Counted from the first letter of the stretch, positions 21,577 through 34,090 are shown. The stretch: 64,000 nucleotides of DNA from Acanthococcus lagerstroemiae (GCA_031841125.1 CM063114.1:32075574-32139573); one strand, 5' to 3'. Notes: generated by a model from the sequence alone, not told the origin. Numbers and translations are program-made.

Positions 21577-24290
21577 GTTTTTTTTTTTTTATTTACACCG
21601 GAACTGCCTTTAGGCATACACCAATAATTTTGACATAATAGTAGTTATCACAGGGGGAGGCTTCGCTACAATTAGCTAGTCCTCAATTAAATTAATTACA
21701 ACAGGAGGTCCGAAGGCTTGTTCCTCTTGAGCCTTCTGGTGATCGCGGATTCGTCCAAGAGTTGAATGGCCTCGATGTTGGGATGACTATGGAGTCGCTT
21801 ACTGTATTTTTCGGCAGCCTTCTTGATTGTTTCTTCGACCGTATCCATTTGGAGGTCGCGGTGAATAGTAGCATTGGATACAAACCATGGCGCTTTGACT
21901 ATGCAGCGGAGGACTTTGTTTTGCGCCCTCTGGACTACATCGCGATTCGATTTTTTCGTGGTACCCCAGACCTGGATGCCGTATGACCAGGACGGCTTGA
22001 TAATCGCCGAGTAAACTAGCCGTTTATTACCTAGGCCGAGCATAGAGTGGTAGCCTAGCAGCCAGTAATATTTTCTCAGGAGTGCTCTGACATGGTCTTT
22101 TTTTTTGTTGACGTGGGTCTGCCAGGTCAACCTGGAGTCCAGGTGGAAGCCCAGGTACCGAGCCGAACCTGATATAGGTACGGACTTGTTGGCTATGTAG
22201 GTGGGTTCGATGTTGTGGGGTCTGAGGGCAAAGTCGACTCTCACAGATTTAGATTCGTTGAGTTTTATTTTCCATCTGTTGGCCCATAAAGTGACTTTAT
22301 TGACTGCGATTTGTAATTGGGAGGTCGCAATGCTGTATTCTTTGTGCGTTGATAGAATGGCAGTGTCTTCTGCGAACATCGCAACCGTCACTTTCCGAGT
22401 AGTCGGGATATCCGCCGTGTACAATAGGTATAAAATTGGGCCAAGCATGCTACCTTGAGGCACTCCTGCGCGGATGATGTGGGTTCTCGAAGTTGCCGAA
22501 TTGTAAGTGACTGCAAACCGCCGATGCTTCAAGTATGAACCGATAACTGCGCAGAAACTCCCGGGAAGGAGATTCTGCAGTTTATAAATGAGTCCGCTGT
22601 GCCAGACACGATCGAAGGCCTGGCTAACGTCCAAGAAAACGGCCGGGCAGAATTCTTTGTTTTCGAAGGCTTCCTCAATTACTGCAACCACTCGGTGGGC
22701 TTGTTCGATAGTCGAGTGCTTCTTACGAAATCCGAATTGCAGGTCAGGGATCAGTTTATTCCTCTCGACGACAGGTGCTAACCTGCTGAGGAATAATTTC
22801 TCAAACAGCTTAGACATAATCGGCAGAAGAGAGATTGGCCTGTACGAAGTAGGTTGTTCAGCTGGTTTTCCGGCTTTTAGAATCATGATTATTTTTGCTG
22901 TTTTCCAGCAGTTGGGCACGTGATTAAGTCGAAGGACGGCGTTGCTGAGATAGGTGAGCAACACTATTCCTTTCTTTGGTAGCTCCCTGAGCATAGCAGC
23001 AGTAATATCATCTGTACCAGGTGCCTTTTTTGGGTTCAGGCGATCAAGCTCCTTGGCCACCTCAAGGGGAGTAAAGAACTGGATTGGTCCGTCGCACTCA
23101 GTCAACGTGTCAGGCAGCGCGTCTGATGCGATGTTGTGCGGTGTAAATGTATCGGATAATTGGTCAGCAAACAGATCTGCTTTTTCCTGCTCACTTCTAG
23201 CCCAGCCACCACCAGGAGTCCTCAGAGGAGGGACGCCAATGACTGGTTGTTTTAGTCGTTTAGTCATTTTCCACAGCGAGTAATCAGAGTCGTTGCCAGG
23301 CGACAGATTGACTAGATAGTTCTCGACGGTTTTTTCTTTAATAGTTCGAATTAGAGTGGTGACCTCTCTGCTGATCCTGTTGAAAATCGTCTTGTCGCTC
23401 GGGAGTCTAGTTCTCTGCCACTTTTTCCTTGCTATTCTTCTTTCTTTTACAAGCTGGCGTACTTCGGTAGGATAGAGCAGTTCTTTAGAGATTGGAGGCT
23501 TATATGCTGGGGTAGCTTTTATGGCTGCGTCACGAATGATGCTAGTGAATTCTATCGTTGCGGTGTCGAGTTCTGCTGGGGTCTTCAGTCGAACTTTGAG
23601 ATTGACGGCAAGAGAAATTGAGTCGCGATATAAGTCCCAATTAGTCCTTTTATTGGTTAGATGGGTGCTCTTAGCCTTCATCAGTATCTTTGTGCTAATT
23701 GTTAGGAGCACTGGGACATGGTCGGAAGATAGATCGGAGATGTTCTCGGCGAGGGCGTAGTTGTTGGAGACCTCTCTGGTGATGAAAAAGTCGAGCAGAT
23801 CCGGGACCTTGTTTAGGTCGGTGGGCCAGTAGGTTGGCTCTCCGCTGGAGAGGAACGAGCAGTTGAACGATTGGCCAGCGCTGAGGAGTGCGCGGCCACG
23901 TGGACTAATGGTGCGTGAACCCCAGATGGTGTGCTTGGCGTTGAAATCCCCTCCTATAATCCAGCGACTACCGAGTGCTTGGAGAAAGTCTAGGAAGGTA
24001 TTACGATCGATAGCTCTGCCCGGCGGGCAATAGACCGCGGCTATGTTCGTGGCCACACTGTGGAGATTGATAGTGACAACTGAGGCTTGAATTTCTTCTG
24101 TTTGGTATTGGGTGAATTCGTGACACTGGATACCTTTTTTGATGATAACCGCTCGTGTATTCTTAAATCGCGTTCCGCCTCCGGTGTGTCAGTTAGGCAT
24201 TCCGCATTGAAAATACGAGCCATTTTGAAGTGACTCCTTTCGATGAAGTAGCTCTGCAACTTATCATGCAGCAAACGAAATCGAAAGTTT
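21577..24290 (-). mobile_element. 5'-truncated Jockey-clade non-LTR retrotransposon
   Basis: The T-run at about 21578-21590 is the poly(A) tail of a minus-strand element. A short 3' untranslated region precedes the stop of a long reading frame. The sequence encodes part of the apurinic-type endonuclease and a full-length reverse transcriptase. Homology to the endonuclease stops near 24280, so the 5' end, with ORF1, is missing, as is usual for such insertions. A target duplication was not found by eye. Confidence 0.85.
21696..24270 (-). pseudogene. Jockey endonuclease/reverse transcriptase, FAED active site
   Basis: The main frame is open for about 800 codons. It opens with the endonuclease C-terminal half (GGDFNAKHTIWGS, SSDHVPVLL), then reverse transcriptase motifs YRPISLLPIMSKLFE, FGFRKKHSTIEQAH, VFLDVSQAFDRVWH, GVPQGSMLGPILYLLY and the catalytic box. 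It closes with the Jockey tail YGIQVWGTTKKSN and EAIQLLDESAITRRLKR. The catalytic box reads FAEDTAIL instead of FADDTAIL (codon GAA at 22368-22370), replacing one metal-binding aspartate with glutamate. The frame breaks near 24190, where the upstream endonuclease codons (around SHFKMARIFNAE) lie in another frame. The element is therefore most likely dead in at least two ways. Confidence 0.88.
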
Positions 24291-24715
24291 TTCTCACTCA
24301 GTTGCGAGTCGCGTCGTTTCCGATTCGTTGCGATTATTACACGATGACCGACCGAGTCGGTATTCCGACAGTTGAAGAATACATTTGAAAAAGTTTAAAG
24401 AACCTTGTCCCACTTTTACGGTATTATGTCTACGGTGCGGCAGTTTACGACGTCTTGTAGGTTCCGTCATCGAAGTAGGAAAGCGAAATCAAAGTCATTT
24501 TATTCGATTACTTATATCGGTACTATCTGGAGTCTTAGTTCAAAAAAGTACGAGTACATCATGCTTACGTATATAAGCGCGTATAGCCAACCTGGATTCT
24601 CATAGGATGCTGACAAGTATCAAACTAATGCTGGAAGTTTATTTTTGCTCGTACAATTTTTCAGCCCCGTCCCTTATTTGCGTCCATGCCTTATGTCTCT
24701 TCGACACCTATATAC
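24291..24715. other. Intergenic sequence, no gene seen
   Basis: Short overlapping frames only. Probably original flank of the Jockey insertion. Confidence 0.45.
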
Positions 24716-24799
24716 ATATCGTCGGCTGCGTGGCAAGACTCACCAAGTCTTATGTAAAAACGTAGGACTTGATGAGTTCTGCCACGAAGCCGACGATAT
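24716..24799 (+). ncRNA. Long stable hairpin, possible microRNA precursor
   Basis: Arms 24716-24754 and 24761-24799 (39 nt each) pair around a 6-nt loop, TAAAAA. Of 39 positions, 33 are Watson-Crick, three are G-U pairs if the plus strand is transcribed, and three are mismatches. The stem includes CGTCGGCT and GTGGCA blocks. The three wobble pairs would be mismatches on the minus strand, which favours plus-strand RNA. Stem length fits an insect microRNA precursor, though the loop is small. I recognise no known microRNA in either arm. A palindromic repeat is the alternative. Confidence 0.42.
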
Positions 24800-26700
24800 A
24801 TTAGATTATTACGAATAGGCTCTTGAAAAAACGTTACAAGCATCGACATTATCTGTACTATTGACGACACTAAAAAGTCACGCTGGTCCGTAACCGGTCT
24901 CTTATTTCGGAAGTGGGGGGGGGGAGAACATTTGCGAACATTTTGGGGAAGATCGAGGAGAGATAGCGATTGATTTTCCGTTCATTTTGGAGAGGAACAT
25001 CCACGCTATTACCTCTCCTTGGTTACGGGTCTGGTTTCGTGGCTACCTCCTCTGCCACTTGCAGATTACGATGTATCATCAATATTATCGAAGAATTTCT
25101 TTCAAAACTCACCAAGTCAGAAACATCCGACTGACCAAACGGCCAGCGATTGGTAAATCCTTCGTACATTAGCTAAACATAATCGTTCTTCTTACGACGG
25201 ATCCAGAAAATTCTGAAAATATCGATAGCCGTTGAGGAATACAAGACGGCGAAAAAAAATCTGAATTTGAAATCAACGAGAAAATAGATTGGAAGAATAC
25301 TGTATGTGTATGTACGTATTTTCTTTCCAACTCGAAACCAGAAACTCAACTTTTTCGGTTTATTATACGCTCATCACCAGCATTTTCGAGCAACTGGCGA
25401 ATAAAAAGAATCTTTTTTTAGAAGTGCCCTTTTGAAGAAACGATAATTCGAATTAAAAAAGGGAGTCCTTAATCCAAAAATATTATTTTTAGGAAGCGTT
25501 AGAATAAAGTTTTTGTTGATTTTCAACGTAGACTTTCTTGTTTCTACGCATACAAAAGTTTTTGTTCTCTGAATTTTGTCTTATACGAAATTAATTTTCG
25601 AACCAGAGGTGTGAGCGACAAGACATAGAACCGGATGCAGCTTACTTCGGGAAAAAAGTGATTAGTGAACTACCATATGGTACTTCATCTTTCGTCTTGG
25701 CAATGTGCATGATTTGCAAAGACGTCACTGAGCAAAGAAAACTTACTCCCTTTTTCTTTCTCCGCATTTACTGAAATTTCAACCTTTTTCTTAGATGTTT
25801 TCGCGAACAGCTACGTTTATTTTCGACTCGATAACCATTCCCTTTTTGGCACTCTAGCAGCGGCCTGAATAATAGTGCAATATCCGATATCGCGATATCT
25901 TCGATTGCAAAAAATAATCAGTTTATTTTTTTATCGCCTGTGTTAATTAATGGAGGTCTGAAGTGTAATCCAAGCGGAAAAATGCGGTGAACTCTAAAAT
26001 TGGCTAACAGGAAAATTCTTTTGACGGTCCCGTATTTACCAACTTTCCTTGCAGGCGTCGGGGATACGTTAATTTTCGGCGACCCACTAGCTATTTACTA
26101 GTCAAGTGCAAGTGGATTTATTCATTCTTCTACTTCCGCCTGTTCTCCTCTGCATATGAGTGTTAATAAACAAACATCCGCATTTTTTTTTTACGGCTAA
26201 ATCGAATCAACGTGAGACAAGAGTAAGGATCTTAGTACAGAGAGGTTTAATTTCTTTTTCAGTAAAGGTTGCAAGACCTACCTTCAATTTACGAGTAGAA
26301 AGCTATCGAGTAAACTATCGGGTATTTCATCCGACGCGGATGTAGGCTCTTAAGATAGAAATTTTACACAACTCGAAAAGGAAAAAAACTGACTTAATTC
26401 GGAAAATCGAACGAAGTATTAAAACGTGTGATTTTCACGTCACTAATTTGGAATATCGGAAAAGATTTTAGACTCCAGTTCTACCCCCAAGTGTTCTACC
26501 CTCGAAAGGGATTAGCTCATCTGAGAAGATCAAATACAGTATTATAATAAACATATTCATACAGTTTATTTCAAATGTGCCATCATATTGCGCATTTGAC
26601 TCTCATTCGAGCCTTAAAATCCAAATGTTACACCTTATATTTGGATCTCGAGGCGTATACAACCGAGAAAATTTACAAGACATTTTTTTTTTTTTTTTAC
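24800..26700. other. Intergenic sequence, no gene seen
   Basis: AT-rich, with a G-run near 24915 and a small palindrome, GATATCGCGATATC, near 25888. Short open frames have no recognisable domain. Confidence 0.5.
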
Positions 26701-26808
26701 TGAAAAGTTTACAACATCTAATTTTTCTAGTTACACATTTCGCGTTTATCTGTTATAACTGTCCGAGTTTCGGACAAAATTTAAATTTCATCCTCGAATC
26801 GTAATATT
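26701..26808. repeat. 108-bp target-site duplication, left copy
   Basis: Identical to 28817-28924 except for one base (A in GGACAAA here, C there). The two copies exactly bracket the RTE-like insertion. Confidence 0.88.
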
Positions 26809-28816
26809 TTATTTTATTTTATTTTATTTTGTGCTCATAGGCTCAGAGAGGCATACTATTACTACATACATATATTTTAGGTAAGTGATGTACCTTGTTC
26901 ACGTCCCTCACCCAGCCACCCATTTCTGGGTATAAGCGTAGGTCAGATCAACCCACATCTTCCTGTTGGCGGCTTTGTTCGCCCAGTTAGGGCCCGCCAC
27001 CTCGACCACCTCATCGCTCCACCTTTTCCGTGGCCTCCCGACTTTTCTTTTACCATTCACTGGAGTCCAGAAGGTGGCGACCCAACTCCATTTATTTCTG
27101 GATTCCCTCGCAACATGCCCTGCATAGTTCAGTTTTAGTTTTCTAATGGCCGAGACTATATTTTTTGTTTTTGATCTTTTGAAAATTTCCGGAATATGGA
27201 CTTTATCCTTGAGTTTTATACCCAAAATACTCCTAAGCATGGCATGTTGCGTGGTCTCCATTTTTCGGACTTGTTTTGTAGTGCAGGCCCAAGTTTGCGC
27301 CCCGTAAGTCAGAACAGGGTAGACAGTACTCTCGAGGATTTTTTTTTTTATTTTTGAGCTCAGATTGAGCTTCCCTTTGAAGATGGGTCTTTGAGCCCAG
27401 AAAGCCTTCCAGGCATTGGCTCTTCGGATTTTTAGTTCCTTTTTTATTTTGTTTTCTAGTGACATTATCTGACCCAAATATTTATATTCCTCGACTACCT
27501 CGATTTTGTTACCATCTACGAAGATATCCCTAAATTGATTAATATTTGTTATAATTTTGGTTTTGTCATAATTGATTGAAAGACCCATCTCCTTGCTTTC
27601 TCTCCTCAAGTCCTCCGCCATTGCTTCGAGTTCCCCACTATTTTTCCCAATTAGGACAATATCATCTGCAAATCTTAGATTGTTTAGGTATTTATATTCG
27701 CCGAAAGTGCTATTTTGCCCCATTACTAGTCCCTTCCCTCTCCAATCAACTTTTCTAAAAATTTCCTCCAGAACCGCATTGAAGATATTGGGTGATAGTG
27801 GGTCCCCCTGTTTGACCCCTCTCCTGATTTTAAACTTCTCCTCATTCCCTTCTAGTTTGATTATGGCTTCCGATTTAGCATATAGTTCTTTCAGTAACCT
27901 AACAATTTTGAAGTGTATTCCTTGTCTCATAAGACTAACCCAGATTTTATCATGATATAAAGAATCGAAAGCTTTATGAAGGTCAATGAACATCACTGCT
28001 ATTTTTGATTGAAATTCGGGAGTTTTTTCGAAAATTTGCCCTAAAGTGTGAATATGGTCAATAGTACTAAAGTTTTTTCTAAAGCCGGCCTGCTCGTTTG
28101 GTTGTTGTGCATCGAGCACAGGGTAAATCTTTTGTTTTAGGATTTTCATAAATGCATTACAAACATTAGAAAACAAGCTGATAGGACGGTAATTGTTAAT
28201 CACCGCTCTATCACCCTTTTTATGGAGAAGAATAATCCCGGAGAGATGCCACTGCTCTGGGGACAGACCCGAGGAGAGCACGCAGTTAAATATTGAAGCA
28301 AGTGGCCTTGACAGAATTTTTGCAAATGTTTTCAATGTTGTGTTGTCTACCCCATCCGGCCCCGGCGCGCAGTTGGCCTTAAGGGCCTTGAGTGTTTCGT
28401 ATACTTCTTTTTCTTGGATATTCGGGGTATAGAATTGGTCATCTCGGTGGCCAGCCTCTATAACCAATGATCGAATTGAACATTTTGGGTGGCTTCATCC
28501 GATCTATCATCATCGTAAAGTTTTACGAAAAACTTTGTATCAGTGCTAGCGATCGCCTCTCTATTCCGGATTATTACTCCCTTCTCTGATATAATTTTTG
28601 GCAATAGCCACTTTCCTTTAGAGAGTGCTTTCCTTGCTTGTCTTGTTGACCAGGTAGATTCCATTATTTCCTTAATAAGTTCTTGGTCAAATGAGTGCAC
28701 ATCGTTTTTAATTTTCTTCTTGATGAGTTTTTTGATTTCTGCTAATTCTATCAATTCCAGTTTACTTAGGTTAATTTTTTGATATAATTTAGTGCGCCTG
28801 GCTATGAGATTTATTG
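26809..28816 (-). mobile_element. RTE-like non-LTR retrotransposon, 5'-truncated
   Basis: A minus-strand element of about 2.0 kb. Its 3' end is an (AAAAT)n pentamer tail (26806-26830 on the plus strand), the short-tandem tail typical of RTE-type elements, rather than pure poly(A). It contains the reverse transcriptase but no endonuclease, so it is 5'-truncated. It is bounded by an unusually long 108-bp duplication. Confidence 0.85.
26908..28754 (-). pseudogene. RTE-like reverse transcriptase with C-terminal tail
   Basis: The frame 28467-26908 (519 codons) carries APGPDGVDNTTLK, NNYRPISLFSNVCNAFMK, EQAGFRKNFSTIDHIH, MFIDLHKAFDSLYHDK, GVKQGDPLSPNIFNAVLEE and the intact catalytic box LRFADDIVLI. 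The post-polymerase region YGAQTWACTTKQVRKMETTQ, then LNYAGHVARE and VGRPRKRWSDEV, follows. The linker upstream (28754-28458, about 98 codons) is in a different frame, so a frameshift separates it. The endonuclease domain is missing. The polymerase domain itself looks undamaged, suggesting a fairly recent insertion. Confidence 0.88.
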
Positions 28817-28924
28817 TGAAAAGTTTACAACATCTAATTTTTCTAGTTACACATTTCGCGTTTATCTGTTATAACTGTCCGAGTTTCGGCCAAAATTTAA
28901 ATTTCATCCTCGAATCGTAATATT
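28817..28924. repeat. 108-bp target-site duplication, right copy
   Basis: Starts TGAAAAGTTTACAACATC and ends CGAATCGTAATATT, as does the left copy at 26701-26808. Confidence 0.88.
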
Positions 28925-31900
28925 GTGACTGAATTCTCACTGATGAGGTTCACGGCAGGTTTTAGGTTTTAGGTCGATAGATAGGTAGGTGCTTGGATAA
29001 CAAATCCTCATTTTCATCTCAAATTCTTTACTGAGTACGCAAATTGGCGGAATCAGCGACAATATTGGCGTTTCATGTAGAATAATATGAGTACGTACTA
29101 AACTTTTCTGTCAATTTTTTCTCAAACTAACCTCGGATGCTATTATTGTACATCCTCGCGAGACACGACATAAAGACTTTTTATAGTAGGCCAGCTGTAT
29201 ATCACGTAGAATGTAGGCTAGCTTGGCCTTCCCTATATAGATTTCGGGTCATCGAAGATGACGCGAAGCGACGTAATAATAGGTCCGAACATTGAAAACT
29301 ACAGGGTATGATTACGGACAAAAGGAAGCGAATTAGGCCTAATGACTAAATAACTTAACGCCGGTAGTGTAGTATCCATATACCTTTGTGTGGAGCAGCT
29401 CAAAGTAAAAGAGAGATAGAAGATTTACGAAGACAAACCAATTACACTAGGCAGTGCGTAATTTATTCTACCTGTCTCGAACATGTACATAAGACTACGT
29501 ACAGGTCGTACACACTACACTAACACTATTGCTATACCTCAGTAAGTACGAATATAATAACGATAGGTATATTGACTATGACTATGTCTAGTGTCTGTTT
29601 CAGCCAGACGATAGGTACCTATCTACTTTTATGCATACGATATAGGTATAGCTATATAGGTATAAGTATAGATATAGGTATAGGTATAGGTGTAGGTACA
29701 GGCATGGTGCGCGCGTGTCGTACTCTTTATTTTGCCATAATTTACACACTATAGTGTAAAGTTATTAGTTGTGATAAAAATCGAAAATCGGTCGATGTCG
29801 CAATAATGTCAAGGCGACAGTGCGCAGCCAATACAGCAACTAACAACGAAAATCGTTCTCGCGTATTGGTGGTATATTCGAAAATAAAAGTCGCAGATTT
29901 AACGGTTTGGACAATCGAAAGTGGCCAAGTTTCGAGCAACAACTATTGAGGTATCAGCAGCCATAGTTCGCTGGCTGTACTCACTGTTCAGAAGTACATA
30001 AGAGTAGTATGTATACTTATTTTTAGTAGCGGAACGCGAGATTTGTCAAAAATTGTACGTTTTCGACTTTAACTCTGTGGATATTCTGACGTCACAGAGT
30101 TAAAACCTGAATCACAGATAATACGATTCAAACAGAACCGGCATCTTCTAGCCTACATTTTTGAGAAGTTGCCGCCAAATTAGAAACCAAGTATTCCTCG
30201 ACTTTTCAAGTCAGAAATTTGAGAGCTTAAAAATTGCTGGCCTCTTTATAATCGACGAACTATTACACTTTCCAATTTTCAAGCCTCTCTGAAAAGCTTG
30301 TATTAACGTTCTAAAAAAGCAATTTAGAATTTTAGTCATCTGGAATTGTGAAATTATTTCTTTTACCACCTTATAACATTGAAGATTTCCGAAAAAGATG
30401 GCAGAAGTAAATGCCGACGTCGTTATGGTCGATTCAGTGAGTTTGAAGAATTTCTTGTATAGTTTAATCATGGCAGAATTTTAGGCTCTTTACGTGAGAT
30501 CGTTCGTGATTTCATGAGCCTGTAGAATTATACGAGCTTCAGGGAAGATCAGATTTATGATGGTCAAAATGTTTGTGATCATCGGTACCAATAATAGTTT
30601 ATCAATTTTGAAATTCTATTTTGAGTACCTAAACGGTCAATATGACGTCGATTTAGAATACGTAATTACAGTTAGGCTAGATGTGGCGTCTTAGATTTTG
30701 AGCGACCTATGTTGTAATTTGATGTTGATCTTATTTTCGAGATCTAATTATTAGACATCAACATTTCAATAGAAATTTCGTGTTATGCCTCGTCTCATTA
30801 GGCCTACATTTTGATCTTGGTACTGTTCTCTATATTTGGAAATATACGTATTCTTGGCATTACAGAAATGTCTATTTGTGTTACAAAGCTGACCAAAAGT
30901 AGTAATACTTTCTCTAGTGGTCTAGATATGCTTGTTAAATGAGACAGTGTACTGAGTAGCTGCACGATCCGAAAATTAGTTTTAATTTCTTTACATTTCT
31001 TCGGTAGCATGACACTTTGGAAAATAATTTAAGGACTCGTAACGTCCTCGATTATTTTGAGAATTCAGCAGCCACTGAACTTTGACAGCGTTCATATATT
31101 TTCCAGTGTTTTTAATTTTCAACTCACATTTCTTATTGAAACTGACGGGAACAATGTTTTTGTTATTCTGTTTCCCGTTAGGTGAGTCAGCCAGCTCCGA
31201 GACAGATTGAAGATTTTTAATTTGGGTTCTTCTAGAATAAAAATAAATAAAAAAAAAATACATTTTTTTCTAATTATGAATTTTTATTCGGCTACGTTAC
31301 TGCTTATTACAAAATTGAGTTGAGTAGTTGACCTGGTGTAAAAAGAACGTTATCGCTCATGCTTACCATAGATTTTGAATCAAATTTGAACGTTTACTAA
31401 TTTCGGAGAATATCTAGTTTTCGACTTCCACAGCGTTAAAGTAGCGTCACCTTCCCCCTTTCAGATTGACGTAGTCTCCCCACAGGTCTAAGCCCCAGCA
31501 CATCATCGTGAATTTACGTCAAGATTCACACATTTCAACTGAACCAGACAGTCAGTCAAAGCCAACTGTGTACCTACTAACATTGATCTTAATACGTACC
31601 TACATAATTTTCATACGTAAAATAACGGTACATGTGGAACTAGAAAATTAGAAAATCCGATTTACAACAGAAGACGAGTTTTTTCCGTGTCCTTCAGTAC
31701 GGTTCGGTCTGTCATTTGATTTTCACCACATTAAGACACTTTTTTCATAGTAGCGTGAGCGTTCGTATTCGCACGCACTCGACCAGTATGAGTCCTTGAC
31801 GAACACACGCACGAGCCATCATAACTTCCACAGTGGCGTCCATGAGTTTTCCCAAAATTTACGAGACGCGGTGAGCAAGCGATAAAAACATATTATGCTG

Positions 31901-32570
31901 GAAAGTAAAGCGGAGTATTTCAGCTTCTTCTGTTAATACCACACTCATTGCCGAAATGAGGCGGTGATCTGTTCGACGATGTTACCGAATGTCTCTCGAA
32001 TAGTTCCTCTATATTCTTTTCAGTCCAATGCAGTAGATTTCGAGGTCACGATAAGCTTTTATACCGGCCAACGCGGTACTTTCTTTTGAAAGGGAATTCC
32101 AGCTTCTCTCAAACGTCAATAGTTGGACACTACTCAACCGAATCCTGCTTTCCCAAGTGTTTCGTGGTCCAAGAACTAGGAAAGATTAAAAACCGAGAAA
32201 AAACCCGAAAGTGAAGATTGGGAAGGCTAGCTCGATCTTGCAGTAAATGGTTGAGATTTTGGTCGGGTTGATCTGATCTCTATTTGGAAAGAGACAGATA
32301 GCCGGAAAATACATCAATCTCGGGTTTCAATAATCGCCTGAATTTCAATATGCCAACAAAACTGTAGTACACGGAACGAAAATATGCGTGGGTAAATCTA
32401 AAAAAAAAAAACAATTTTCAGGTACCAATGCAATTCTCAACAACTAAACACGTTTTCCATTTTTTTTTTTACTGTGTTGTAGAGCAACGTGTCCCTCACT
32501 TTTTTCAACAATTAGAAATAATATGCCCCCTCTCCTAATTTCAAAAAATCCTTCAGAATCCTCGAAATCT
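28925..32570. other. Intergenic sequence with a microsatellite and small hairpins
   Basis: A (TATAGG)n-like microsatellite covers about 29636-29700. A short inverted repeat, TTAACTCTGTG then CACAGAGTTAA, lies near 30070-30105. Open frames are short and unrecognised. The word TCTGTCATTTGATTTTCA near 31708 recurs in an inverted repeat at 40390-40412. Confidence 0.5.
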
Positions 32571-34090
32571 CCAATGCCGTGGCTGTAACTCACTAGTCCT
32601 TATTTTATAAAAATCTCCATAATGATGTTAATTAGGCATTATTTCACGGGAAATCAATATAAATATTATTGGAAGGGTTAAAGCAAAGACAAACACCTAC
32701 AAAATGGACAAAAAGTTTTCTATGTGACCCAGAGGAGAGCTTTTAGTTGTGTAACTGGGTTTCTGTTCCTATGCCGTGGCCATTTTTTAAGTTGCTTCTT
32801 CTGGCACACTGTTTACATGTTTCATGCAGCTGCGAAGCTGAATGGCTTCGTTCGAATAGCGATAACATAATCCGCATCTTAGATCTTGGATACTGTACGC
32901 CTTATCGATTCTGTAATAATAAATCAGTGAAATTAGTGTTGTGTACAATTTTTGGTATCCGATAGCGTGGCTGTTCGTTCTCCGCCAAAATTATAAGATT
33001 TTCACCTGAAACAAGAACGAGAACCCTTAATTAGTACGTGTGATTAAATTAAGATTGAAAAGTAGCTTTGAAAATACTTTAAGGCTGTAGAAAAATAGAA
33101 AATTTTCCAATGTCGTGTCTTGCTTTTTGTCTCTTATGTCGTGGCATAAGCTGCTTCCAATGACCACGGCATTGGAAAGTGATAACCACGACATGAGATT
33201 TTGAAAGTGAAATATGTATGTACTTGTACATTTAAACCTGCTTACGTTTGTTTATTAGTGGCCCTTTCCCATAAAGAACGATTGAAGCGAAAGAAAATTG
33301 CCGAGAGGAAGCGACTGCTAGGTATCAAAAATGATCCAATGTATGCAAACGAGTCTTATCCAAAATTTTATGTTAACTATTAACTAAATAATATTAAGAG
33401 AAACATTTAATTTCATGCAAAAGTGTCTCATCTTGCTTAGAGAGTATTATGATATTTTTTACAAGTTTGTTCATTGAGTTTTTGTTTAAATATAATGATT
33501 TTGTCTGCTAGTCGTAAATATCAAAGATTTCTTTAGTAATTTTAAGTGAGCAATTCCGTGATTTTATGAAAGTGGTCCTAAATTTTTAGTCAGAATAAGT
33601 CTAAAGCTATTTCTCTGTGTTAATTTTTTGTTTGATTAATGAGTACTGTTCTAATCTCATTTCAAATTCAACTTAACAAGATTTTTCAAAATATTGTGAC
33701 TGTTTCATTACCTGTCTTTTGTATGGGATTCAACTGCAGTCTGGTACCTTACTCCTAAAACATGGTTCTCCACATAATTTTTGCACTGAGATAAGTGAGT
33801 AAGTTTTTAACACAATTTAAACCTGGAATGAAACATATAAATTGTAATACCTATAATAAGTATAATTTTTCAACTAATCCCCACCATTCAATACTTACCT
33901 AATAAACGTTGGTCATTGTTCTCCAACAGGTTAAATACAACAGCATAATATATCTTCTCTTCATGTTGAAGGTTTGAAGTTGAATAACATCTGGCCACGG
34001 CATAAGAATTTCCAATGCTGTGGCTCATTTTTACTGAGCCACGGCATTGGAGAATAGCCACGGCATGAGAAGTGCTCATGCCGTGGATAG
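32571..34090. repeat. Cluster of about twelve CCACGGCAT motifs
   Basis: Near-copies of GCCACGGCATTGG, in both orientations, occur at about 32571, 32771, 32963, 33136, 33164, 33186, 33994, 34012, 34038, 34057 and 34075. The densest part is 33994-34086. Right after the first motif the sequence GGCTGTAACTC appears (32581-32591), which is also found just inside the end of the CGTGGAC element (4104-4114). I infer a DNA transposon with interspersed binding-site repeats; its terminal repeats were not resolved. Weaker CCACGGCCC versions occur at 48.0-48.42 kb. Confidence 0.6.
33201..33383 (+). CDS. Short basic ORF within the CCACGGCAT cluster
   Basis: The frame ends SHKERLKRKKIAERKRLLGI, then KNDPMYANESYPKFYVNY. 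This resembles the basic helices (RKK-ERKRL-IKNDP) found in uncharacterised arthropod ORFs linked to repeats, but I cannot name a family. A TTTGTTTATTAG stretch before ALSHKERLK could act as a splice acceptor, so the true exon may begin near 33258. It is probably an element-encoded exon or remnant rather than a host gene. Confidence 0.3.
   Translation: MKVKYVCTCTFKPAYVCLLVALSHKERLKRKKIAERKRLLGIKNDPMYANESYPKFYVNY

Noticed and set aside
22201..23283. Plus-strand ORFs of 79-111 codons
   Set aside because: These are antisense shadows of the Jockey reverse transcriptase.
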